From Comamonadaceae bacterium (GTDB lineage: Bacteria > Pseudomonadota > Gammaproteobacteria > Burkholderiales > Burkholderiaceae_C), in contig CANJPU010000033.1 in NCBI GenBank assembly GCA_947476285.1, forward strand, positions 1 to 51,507: a stretch of 51,507 bases of DNA, written 5' to 3'. The notes beneath the pieces were generated by a model, which saw only the letters and a list, made by a program, of their open reading frames with translations, searched no databases and was not told where the DNA came from. Shown piece after piece: positions 7,826 to 14,668 of the stretch. The first letter of the stretch is position 1; the number at the start of each line of letters is the position of its first letter. The translations under genes and the position numbers were made by a program.

Positions 7826-8461
7826 ATGCGTCCGGATTTCCCCGCCATGTATGGTCAAACGACGGCGGCCGAAAGGCAGAGAGCGAAAGATAATTTCGAT
7901 CAAGGTCGTGGCGTCTTCAACTGCGAGGAGTACGTACTCGCAGTGCTGCAACAGGTTGGCCTCATACCGCAGGCATGCGTGACCGCCCTTTACCGGGAGA
8001 TGTGCTCACTGACGTCTCAAATCGCCAATTGGCTCCAACTCGGCAGATTCGAGCCTATGCCAACTTCGCCCTTACTGGCCAACCATGGTGGCTCAGTCTG
8101 GACAAGTTATTCCCTCGCCATGGGTTTTGCAAAGGCCCGACCGCTAGACGATTCCATCCGGCCCGGCGATCTTCTCTTTCTTGCACAGTCCACCGACCAA
8201 CCCTGGTGTGCGCACGTCGGGTTCTCCATGGGCCGCAGTGGGCCCGAAGCTGACACCGCCTACTGGGCGGAGCTGACCGGGCCCGAAAGCAAGGGCCCCG
8301 AGGGGTACGCACAGCGTCGCGTGAAAATTGCGCCCCGCGCAGCCACCGAAAATGTCCGCTTCCTGCCTCTGGACCAAGTCTGTGACTTGCTTAAAGAGTT
8401 CTGCCCTACGGCATCGGCTGGCGCTAGACACACACCGGATATCACCGCAGCATTTGCATAA
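7826..8461 (+). CDS. Putative NlpC/P60- or CHAP-like cysteine hydrolase
   Basis: I do not recognise a specific family for this 211-residue protein. Its pattern fits a papain-like NlpC/P60 or CHAP fold: a candidate nucleophile Cys in 'VFNCEEYVLAVLQQVGL', a central 'SIRPGDLLFLAQ' turn (this type of 'RPGDLLFF' is typical of the fold), and a candidate His in 'CAHVGFSMG'. There is no signal peptide, so any peptidoglycan or amide substrate is open. The start was set at ATG 7826 behind an AGGGGA-like site; a TTG at 7814 is in frame. The gene stands alone between a DUF2283 gene and a scarred toxin-antitoxin locus. Confidence 0.55.
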   Translation: MRPDFPAMYGQTTAAERQRAKDNFDQGRGVFNCEEYVLAVLQQVGLIPQACVTALYREMCSLTSQIANWLQLGRFEPMPTSPLLANHGGSVWTSYSLAMGFAKARPLDDSIRPGDLLFLAQSTDQPWCAHVGFSMGRSGPEADTAYWAELTGPESKGPEGYAQRRVKIAPRAATENVRFLPLDQVCDLLKEFCPTASAGARHTPDITAAFA

Positions 8462-8663
8462 CTATCGTGAATGAGAGCGGCAGCCCTTCTGGCGCGCGAG
8501 ACGGCTCAGGGCCAGAGGCTACGTCTGTCCAGCCTTCGCAAATGCACCTGTCAGAACGCTCAGTCAAAAACCCCAATAGAGGTATGACCAACCCCATTAT
8601 GGGTATTTCTCAGCTCAAACCACGTCACTCAGGCATGTCGGATGCGCTGCTTCACCCGCGTTC

Positions 8664-8710
8664 TCGCGCGCCTTACCGGCGTGCACTTTGACCCAGCCTT
8701 CGCTGATGCA
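8664..8710 (-). pseudogene. 47-bp remnant of a second DUF3297 gene copy
   Basis: This segment matches 9144-9190, the middle of the DUF3297 frame, at 44 of 47 positions in the same orientation. Translated on the minus strand it gives 'CISEGWVKVHAGKAR', the DUF3297 core. Both sides of the match are unrelated. It lies in an otherwise gene-free 287-base stretch (8462-8748) upstream of the MNT gene, so the MNT gene sits between two DUF3297 pieces. Confidence 0.75.
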
Positions 8711-8748
8711 CAAATAAGTTTGCCTGAGCGACTTCACTTGCGCACAAT

Positions 8749-9045
8749 ATGCCCATGCGTCCATCCCAAGCCCTTGATCTGCATCGCGCTCGCATCCGAC
8801 AGATCGCTCTCGGCCATCACGTCAAGAACGTTAGAGTTTTCGGTTCAGCCCTGCGTGGCCTCGATGTTGAGGGCAGTGACCTGGATCTATTGGTGGAACC
8901 GACGGCGGAAACCACGTTGTTCGACATCGGCGCCATCCGCTTCGAACTCAAGCAGTTGCTCGGCCTGGAAATCGACGTGTTGACGCCCAATTCCTTACCC
9001 GACAAATTTCGAGCTCAGGTCATTGGCGAGGCTCAACCAGTATGA
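8749..9045 (+). CDS. MNT-type nucleotidyltransferase, antitoxin-like
   Basis: A 98-residue minimal nucleotidyltransferase. The signature is 'VFGSALRGLDVEGSDLDLLVE': GS, then the SDLD metal-binding pair. In HEPN/MNT modules this protein silences a HEPN ribonuclease, in characterised cases by adenylylating it. The stop overlaps the ATG of the next frame (ATGA at 9042-9045), the usual MNT-HEPN arrangement, but that partner is only a stub. ATG 8749 is used; ATG 8755 is also possible. With the toxin lost, the protein is either vestigial or acts on another target. Confidence 0.85.
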   Translation: MPMRPSQALDLHRARIRQIALGHHVKNVRVFGSALRGLDVEGSDLDLLVEPTAETTLFDIGAIRFELKQLLGLEIDVLTPNSLPDKFRAQVIGEAQPV

Positions 9046-9092
9046 GCCGGGGCGATCCGTCGCGCTTGCACGACCAATCAGCCTACCGATAA
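9042..9092 (+). pseudogene. 5' stub of a HEPN (DUF86-type) toxin gene
   Basis: The ATG overlaps the MNT stop and the first codons give 'MSRGDPSRLHDQ', which matches the usual opening of DUF86/HEPN toxins (Met-Ser-Arg-x-Asp-Pro-x-Arg-Leu-x-Asp). After about a dozen codons the sequence becomes the 3' end of the DUF3297 gene on the other strand, and a stop follows at 9090. The toxin body, including the R-x4-6-H RNase motif, is absent. Confidence 0.65.
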
Positions 9093-9311
9093 AACGCCTC
9101 CACCTTCCCCTTCAAGGTAATCAGCAGCGGCTGCCCCTTGCGGTCGCGGGCCTTGCCGGCGGGCACTTTGACCCAGCCTTCGCTGATGCAGTATTCCTCC
9201 ACGTCATGGCGCTCGTTTCCGTTGAATCGGATGCCGATGTCATGCTCAAACGCAGCGGCGACATGGTGGGGGCTGCGCGGGGGCAGATGGGGCGGATGTG
9301 GCTTCGTTCAT
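9083..9311 (-). pseudogene. DUF3297 protein gene with a frameshift
   Basis: The minus strand from 9265 to the TAG at 9085-9083 encodes the conserved DUF3297 body: 'FEHDIGIRFNGNERHDVEEY', 'CISEGWVKVPAGKARDRKG' and 'ITLKGKVEAFYR'. The only plausible upstream start, ATG 9311 ('MNEATSAPSAPAQP'), is in a different frame. Removing one base from the run of five G at 9268-9272 joins the two frames. A spacer usually present between start and core also seems missing. It lies 24 bases after rbgA on the same strand, so it was probably co-transcribed. A sequencing error in the homopolymer is an alternative. Confidence 0.65.
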
Positions 9312-9334
9312 GTTTGTATTTTCCAGGATTTGGG

Positions 9335-10276
9335 TCATTCGTCTGAAGCGCTTTGATCGGCCTGCTTGCCCTTGCCCGTGCGCGCCGCCTTTTTGGCCAG
9401 GCGCTGCGCATCGAGTTGCTGCCCTGCGGCCAGCCACTGGGCAAACTCTTGAGGGGTCTCCAGGGTGATGCGGCCCAGGATAGCGCCGCGAAATTCCTGG
9501 ATCACGATCTCGGCGGCCTTCTGCAGGTTGATGCGGCCTTTGCCCAATAACGCGCCGCGCTGGCGGCCGACGGACTCCAGCACTTCTTCGTCTTTCATCT
9601 GGGCCACGCCAGCGAGCTTGAAGCGCGCCTCCAGCAGCCCAGCGTAGTGTTGGCGCAGGTAGTCCAGCAACTCCAGCGCGACTTCTTCTTCGTCATAGGC
9701 ATTGCGGCCGATGGCGCCGCTGGCCGCAAGGTTATAGCCGCTCTTGGCCACGATGATGCGCGGCCACAAGAGGCCCGGCGTGTCGTACAAGTAGAAATCG
9801 TCGGCCAGGGTGATGCGCTGCTCCAGCTTGGTGATGCCGGCTTCGTCGCCGGTCTTGGCGTGGCGCTTGTTGGTGAGTGCATTGATCAAGGTGGACTTGC
9901 CAACATTGGGCACGCCGCAAATCAGCACCCGCATGGGCTTGGCCATGCCGCCGCGCCCGGGCGCCAGCGCATGGCATGCCGGCGCCAGGCGCTGGGTGCT
10001 GATGGCGTCGCTGGCTTTCAGGGCCACGGCGCGCACGCCGGGCTGGGCGTTGTAATGATCGAGCCACTGCAAGGTGCGATCGGGGTCGGCAAGGTCTTGC
10101 TTATTGAGGATTTTCAGGGTGGGCTTGTGGCCGGTCATCTCGGCCAGCAGCGGGTTGGCGCTGGAGCCGGGCAGGCGTGCGTCCAGCACCTCGATGACGA
10201 CGTCGATGTCCTTGATGCGCTCGGCAATGGCCTTGCGCGTGAGGTTCATGTGCCCCGGAAACCACTGGATCGCCAT
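9335..10276 (-). CDS. rbgA: Ribosome biogenesis GTPase YlqF/RbgA
   Basis: A 313-residue circularly permuted GTPase that acts in late maturation of the 50S ribosomal subunit. The N-terminal 'MAIQWFPGHM' is the family hallmark. G motifs occur in permuted order: G4 NKQD at 58-61, G1 GVPNVGKST at 121-129, G3 DTPG at 165-168. A C-terminal helical domain follows. The start is placed at ATG 10276 because this is where family proteins begin; the frame is open further upstream without similarity. It is divergent from the HAD gene at 10341. Confidence 0.93.
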   Translation of the reverse strand: MAIQWFPGHMNLTRKAIAERIKDIDVVIEVLDARLPGSSANPLLAEMTGHKPTLKILNKQDLADPDRTLQWLDHYNAQPGVRAVALKASDAISTQRLAPACHALAPGRGGMAKPMRVLICGVPNVGKSTLINALTNKRHAKTGDEAGITKLEQRITLADDFYLYDTPGLLWPRIIVAKSGYNLAASGAIGRNAYDEEEVALELLDYLRQHYAGLLEARFKLAGVAQMKDEEVLESVGRQRGALLGKGRINLQKAAEIVIQEFRGAILGRITLETPQEFAQWLAAGQQLDAQRLAKKAARTGKGKQADQSASDE

Positions 10277-10340
10277 CGCTTGTTTGCTCTTTGTGCAGGA
10301 AGATTCGGAAGCCTGAGATTGTGCTGCATAGAATGGGCCT

Positions 10341-11066
10341 ATGCCGCACCCCCTATCCACCAGCGTCAGCGCTAGCGTCAGCGTACTTGCCTTCGACATC
10401 TTCGGCACCGTGGTCGATTGGCACGGCAGCATCGTGCGGGAGATGGCGCAGCTGCATCCGCAGGTGGACGGCGATGCCTTCGCGCTTGCATGGCGGGCCG
10501 GCTACAGGCCGGCGATGGCCCGCGTGATGAGCGGCGAACTCGGCTGGACCCGCATCGACGAGCTGCATCGCATGATTCTTGACGGCATCTTGCCGCAGTT
10601 CGGGCTGCAAGACTTGAGTGAGGATCAGCGTCGCCATCTCAATCGCGTGTGGCATCGACTGGCGCCCTGGCCTGACAGCGCGCAGGGGCTGACACTGTTG
10701 AAGCGCAAGTTCACCATCAGCACCCTGTCCAACGGCAACATCGGCCTGCTCACCGACATGGCCAAGAACGCGGGCTTGCCCTGGGATTGCATTCTCTCTG
10801 CCGAGGTATTTCGCGCCTACAAGCCCGACCCGGCCACCTACCTGGGCGTTGCCCGTGTGTTTGATCTGGCGCCCTCGCAGGTGATGTTGGTGGCCGCGCA
10901 CCATGAAGATCTGTCAGCGGCCCGTGCCTGCGGCCTGCGCACTGCCTACATTGAGCGACCGCTTGAATTTGGTGCTGGCCACATCAAGGACGTGTCACCA
11001 CAGGCTGGCAATGACCTGCACTGTAAAAGCTTGCTGGATCTGGCTCACGCGCTGGGCATTGCGTAA
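10341..11066 (+). CDS. HAD-family hydrolase, haloacid dehalogenase type II-like
   Basis: A 241-residue HAD hydrolase. Motif I is 'FDIFGTVVDW' with nucleophile Asp 19, motif II is in 'ISTLSNGN', motif III is the Lys of 'AYKPDPATYL', and the acidic motif IV lies in 'VAAHHEDLSAARACGL'. The FDxFGT opening and 'LSNGN' are typical of (S)-2-haloacid dehalogenases, but many such proteins are general phosphatases or fluoroacetate/haloacid hydrolases, so the substrate is not assigned. It is a soluble cytoplasmic enzyme, divergent from rbgA with 64 bases between the starts. Confidence 0.85.
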   Translation: MPHPLSTSVSASVSVLAFDIFGTVVDWHGSIVREMAQLHPQVDGDAFALAWRAGYRPAMARVMSGELGWTRIDELHRMILDGILPQFGLQDLSEDQRRHLNRVWHRLAPWPDSAQGLTLLKRKFTISTLSNGNIGLLTDMAKNAGLPWDCILSAEVFRAYKPDPATYLGVARVFDLAPSQVMLVAAHHEDLSAARACGLRTAYIERPLEFGAGHIKDVSPQAGNDLHCKSLLDLAHALGIA

Positions 11067-11170
11067 TCGCTGCGCACGGGTCTTGCCATAGGTCAAATAC
11101 AAGCTCAAGCACAGCCTGCACGCGCACCGTACAATTTTTCCACTTTCAGTTCAAGACGAACGGGCTCGGT

Positions 11171-12190
11171 TTGTACAAGATTTATCGAAGCCGGCACTTT
11201 CAAGGTCTGATCAAGGGCGCGCTCCTGCTCGCCCTGATCCATCTGGTGGGCACGCTGGGCTACCTCTACATCGGACGGCCGACGGCCACCTTGATCGACA
11301 GCTTCTACATGACTTTCATCACCGTAGCCTCCATCGGTTACAGCGAGATCGTCGATCTGAGCCATCACCCCATGGGCCGCCTGTTCACCGTGGCCATTGC
11401 CGTGGTGGGCATCGGCACGATGACCTACCTGTTTTCCACATTTGTCGCGTTACTGCTCGAATCCGATCTCAACTCCGCCCTGAGGAAACGCAATATGCAA
11501 CGCCAGATTTCCGCAATGAGCGGCCACTACATCGTGTGTGGCATCGGCCGCGTGGGCAGCAACGTGGCGGACGAACTCCTCACAACGCGCCGCCCCTTCG
11601 TCGTCATCGAGCAAGACCAGGCCGTGCTGGACCGCTGGCTTGAGAGCCACCCCGACAGCTTGTATCTACACGAAGATGCGGCGCAAGACGAAGGCCTGCG
11701 ACGGGCCGGTCTGATGTCCGCGGGCGGCGTCTTCGCCGTGACCGGGGACGACAGTCACAATCTGATGATCGCGCTGTCGGTCAAGCTGCTCAATCCAAAG
11801 GCACGGGTGGTGGCCAGGTTGCATGACATTCGCAACGCCGACAAGGCCCGCCGCGCCGGTGCCGATGAGATCGTCTCACCCGATTTCACCGGCGGCATGC
11901 GCATCGCGTCGGCCATGATCCGGCCCCATGCGGTGAATTTCATGGATCAGATGCTGCGCACCGATGACAAGCTGCGGGTGGAAGAAGTGGTAGTGCCCAC
12001 CGGTTTTCAACCGCGCCCAATTTCTGTCTTGCTGCCCCAATCGAGCGAGTTTCTCTTGATGGCCATTCACGAGGGGGAACACTGGGTGTTCAATCCGCCT
12101 GGCGACCACATGATCCAGCCTGGCGCGGCGCTGGTGATGATGACCAGCCCCGAAGGCAGGGTGCGGGTAGAGCAACTGCTGTCAGCTTGA
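11171..12190 (+). CDS. Potassium channel-like protein with a cytoplasmic RCK/TrkA-N domain
   Basis: A 339-residue protein with two membrane helices (about 12-35 and 70-95) around a pore loop, followed by an RCK domain with the Rossmann motif 'HYIVCGIGRVGSNVADELL' and a C-terminal TrkA-C-like part. This is the layout of two-helix ion channels gated by a cytoplasmic ligand-binding ring. The expected filter T-V-G-Y-G is replaced by S-I-G-Y-S in 'VASIGYSEI', so K+ selectivity is not certain. The start is TTG 11171; no ATG precedes the first helix in this frame. The gene lies between the HAD gene and the convergent galE. Confidence 0.8.
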   Translation: MYKIYRSRHFQGLIKGALLLALIHLVGTLGYLYIGRPTATLIDSFYMTFITVASIGYSEIVDLSHHPMGRLFTVAIAVVGIGTMTYLFSTFVALLLESDLNSALRKRNMQRQISAMSGHYIVCGIGRVGSNVADELLTTRRPFVVIEQDQAVLDRWLESHPDSLYLHEDAAQDEGLRRAGLMSAGGVFAVTGDDSHNLMIALSVKLLNPKARVVARLHDIRNADKARRAGADEIVSPDFTGGMRIASAMIRPHAVNFMDQMLRTDDKLRVEEVVVPTGFQPRPISVLLPQSSEFLLMAIHEGEHWVFNPPGDHMIQPGAALVMMTSPEGRVRVEQLLSA

Positions 12191-12206
12191 AGAACCTGCC
12201 GAACGC

Positions 12207-13217
12207 TCAGCGGTAGCCGTTCGGATTGCGACTCTGCCAGCGCCAAGCGTCGGCACACATCTGCTGCAATGAGCGCGTGGCACGCCAACCCAGAAGTTGC
12301 TGCGCCAAAGTGGCGTCCGCATAGCATTGCGCCACATCTCCTGGCCGGCGCGGCCCAAGCTGATAGGGAATGGTTCGGCCGCTGGCCGCCTCAAACGCGC
12401 GCACCACTTCCAGCACACTGTGCCCTTGCCCGGTACCCAGGTTGGCAGTGAAGCTTTCGCCCTGCGCGAACAAGGCCTTGATCGCGGCCACATGGCCCTC
12501 AGCCAGATCGCACACATGGATGTAGTCGCGCACCCCTGTACCGTCTGGCGTGGGGTAGTCGCTGCCGTACACCTGCAAGCGGGGGCGCTGGCTCAGCGCC
12601 ACTTGGGTGATGTAAGGCATCAGGTTGTTGGGAATGCCCACCGGGTCTTCGCCGATCAGGCCGCTGGGATGTGCGCCCACAGGGTTGAAATAGCGCAACA
12701 CAGCCACTTTCCATTCGGGGTGCGCGATGCGCTGCGCTTGCAGCATGTCCTCGATGACCAGCTTGGTGTGGCCATAGGGATTGGTGTGCTGGCGCGGAAA
12801 ATTCTCGCAGATCGGCACGGTGGCCGGATCGCCATACACCGTGGCGCTGCTGGAGAAAACCAGCGTGGCGCAGCCCGCGCCCTCCATGGCTCTCATCAGG
12901 CTCACCGCACCGCCAATGTTGTTGTGGTAGTACTTCAGCGGCTGGGCCACACTCTCGCCCACGGCTTTGTAGCCTGCGAAATGGATGACGCCCGCAATCT
13001 GATGCCGGCGCAGCACTTGCTCAACCCAGGCGGTGTCCAGCACGTCGCCACGCTCGCATACGACCGCGTGCCCGGTGATGGCCCTGAGCCGATCGAGCAC
13101 CGCCGTATGGCTGTTGACGAAGTTATCCAGAATGACGGGGCGCATGCCCGCATCCACCAGGGAGACGAAGGTGTGGCTGCCGATAAAGCCAGCTCCGCCC
13201 GTCAGAAGTATGTTCAT
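12207..13217 (-). CDS. galE: UDP-glucose 4-epimerase
   Basis: A 336-residue extended short-chain dehydrogenase that interconverts UDP-glucose and UDP-galactose for exopolysaccharide and LPS sugars. The NAD motif is 'LLTGGAGFIGSH' at 5-16. The catalytic set is Ser in 'FSSSATVYG', Tyr 148 and Lys 152 in 'NPYGHTK'. Length is normal. The stop is 16 bases from the convergent channel gene, so the two genes may share a terminator region. There is no obvious gal or polysaccharide operon around it. Confidence 0.93.
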   Translation of the reverse strand: MNILLTGGAGFIGSHTFVSLVDAGMRPVILDNFVNSHTAVLDRLRAITGHAVVCERGDVLDTAWVEQVLRRHQIAGVIHFAGYKAVGESVAQPLKYYHNNIGGAVSLMRAMEGAGCATLVFSSSATVYGDPATVPICENFPRQHTNPYGHTKLVIEDMLQAQRIAHPEWKVAVLRYFNPVGAHPSGLIGEDPVGIPNNLMPYITQVALSQRPRLQVYGSDYPTPDGTGVRDYIHVCDLAEGHVAAIKALFAQGESFTANLGTGQGHSVLEVVRAFEAASGRTIPYQLGPRRPGDVAQCYADATLAQQLLGWRATRSLQQMCADAWRWQSRNPNGYR

Positions 13218-13333
13218 GTTGTGCAGGTCGCGGGGCCTGGGCCGCGCGCCTGGGCAATTACCCGCGCCTGCAAGTATGCATCAAGGGCTCTGCGCCCACC
13301 GGGCAGCACCACCGCCCGATCAGGTCGCCAGCA

Positions 13334-14338
13334 TCACATCTTGATGTTGCGGTCCTTGACCAGCTTGGTCCAGCGCGGCTTCTCGCTCGCGATCAGGTCG
13401 GCCAGTTCTTTTGGGGTGCCGCCTTCAACGGCGCCGCCCAGGCTGACGATCCGCTCCTTGATGTCGGGGGAGGACAGGGCCTTGTTCATCTCGTCATTGA
13501 GTCGGGCCACGATGTTGGCTGGCGTGTGCGCTGGTGCGATGAACGCAAACCAGGCGCTGCCTTGCACAGCGGGCAATCCGGCCTCGCCAATGGTGGGCAC
13601 ATCAGGCACTGCTGGCGAACGCTTGGGCAGCACAATGGCCAAGCCCCTCAGCCGCTTTTCTTGAATGAGTTTGGTGCTGGTACTGAGCGTATCGAAGTAC
13701 ACCGGCACCTGGCCAGCCAGCGTGGCCTGCAGCGCGGGCGCCCCACCCTTGTAGGGCACATGGATCATGTCCAGGCCCGCAACGGCCTGAAATTGCTCGC
13801 TCAGCAAATGGGTCATGGTACCGGCGCCACCAGAGGCAATGGCAATCTGCCCGGGCTTGCCCTTCGCATCGGCCACCACATCGGCCACCGTCTTGTAAGG
13901 CGAATTCATGGCGGTGACCATGACCATGGGCGCGGACACAGCCAAGCCGATCGGAGCGATATCCTTGCTTGCATCGAATGTTGCGCCGGCAACCAGCGCA
14001 GGCGATACGGTGATGGCACTGGCCATGAGGCCGATTGTGTAGCCGTCAGGGTCTGCCTTGGACACCGCTTCGGCGCCGATCAAACCTGCACCACCCGGCT
14101 TGTTGTCCACCACCACCGACTGGCCCAGTGCAATGGCCATCTTGTTGCCGATCAACCGGGCGAGCACATCGGTGAGGCCGCCGGGTGCTGAATTGACCAC
14201 CAGCTTGATCGACTTTTGGGGATAGGCCTGCGCCAGCGCGCCTGAGGTCAACCCAAGGGTACCAGCGAGCACCAGAGCAGCCCCCAGCACGGTGCGGCGG
14301 ACATGAAATTTGGAAGAAGCAGAACTGCGAAGAGTCAT
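13334..14338 (-). CDS. Bug/TctC-family periplasmic binding protein 1
   Basis: A 334-residue tripartite-tricarboxylate-type receptor that binds a small carboxylate or related solute in the periplasm. The start is ATG 14338, followed by a basic stretch and a long hydrophobic signal peptide ending 'GALAQA'. The mature protein opens 'YPQKSIKLVV', with the family signatures 'APGGLTDVLARLIG' and 'VDNKPGGAGLIGAE'. No TctA/TctB membrane genes accompany it. It is divergent from an acyl-CoA ligase gene, and a TTCG-N6-CGAA dyad lies about 70 bases upstream of its start. Such orphan Bug receptors are typical of Burkholderiales and can act in uptake or sensing. Confidence 0.88.
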   Translation of the reverse strand: MTLRSSASSKFHVRRTVLGAALVLAGTLGLTSGALAQAYPQKSIKLVVNSAPGGLTDVLARLIGNKMAIALGQSVVVDNKPGGAGLIGAEAVSKADPDGYTIGLMASAITVSPALVAGATFDASKDIAPIGLAVSAPMVMVTAMNSPYKTVADVVADAKGKPGQIAIASGGAGTMTHLLSEQFQAVAGLDMIHVPYKGGAPALQATLAGQVPVYFDTLSTSTKLIQEKRLRGLAIVLPKRSPAVPDVPTIGEAGLPAVQGSAWFAFIAPAHTPANIVARLNDEMNKALSSPDIKERIVSLGGAVEGGTPKELADLIASEKPRWTKLVKDRNIKM

Positions 14339-14668
14339 GATGAATACCTCAGAGATGATGACGCGCGGAAACACTGTAAACGAGAACAACAAGGGCAACT
14401 GATGATTTCGAGAAGCCGAAATTGTATCCTTGATTTAGAAATTATGCCAGCACGCATGCATGCTAAGTCAACAGCGATTTCGAAAAGAAGTAGGCATTCG
14501 ATTGTCGAGCTGATGAACAGCTCTTCCCTGGCTTGCCCCTGATGAATTGCAATGGTAGGCTTCCCCCATTCGATACATCTCTGCGGCAACCGACACATCG
14601 ACGAGTTGTCAGTCCGGCGGCCGCACACGCCGCGCTGACTGCAGCGTGTGCGGCTTGCGGTGCAATCC
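14339..14668. promoter_or_regulatory. Divergent intergenic region with IclR-type dyads
   Basis: This 330-base gap holds no gene. It is AT-richer than its flanks and carries a perfect 6-bp-arm dyad at 14405-14422 (ATTTCG-N6-CGAAAT), an 8-bp palindrome TTTCGAAA at 14478-14485, a TTCGATTG half-site at 14497-14504 and a GCATGCATGC palindrome at 14454-14463. The first three resemble elements upstream of other operons in this window and may control both the Bug gene and the acyl-CoA ligase gene. Confidence 0.55.

Noticed and set aside
7806..7848. A tRNA-Cys-like anticodon arm (GGATTGCAAATC), and antisense text of the kind often mis-annotated opposite tRNAs.
   Set aside because: The rest of the cloverleaf does not form, there is no proper T-arm or acceptor stem, and the segment overlaps the start of the NlpC/P60-like gene. 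It could at most be a decayed tRNA scrap, but chance is as likely.
1..13217. Prophage or integrative element in the left region.
   Set aside because: No integrase, phage structural gene or tRNA attachment site was seen; the accessory genes lie between ordinary chromosomal genes.
12297..13664. A 455-codon rightward open frame opposite galE and Bug 1.
   Set aside because: The two leftward genes have full family motifs; the rightward text is low-complexity and joins two unrelated genes.
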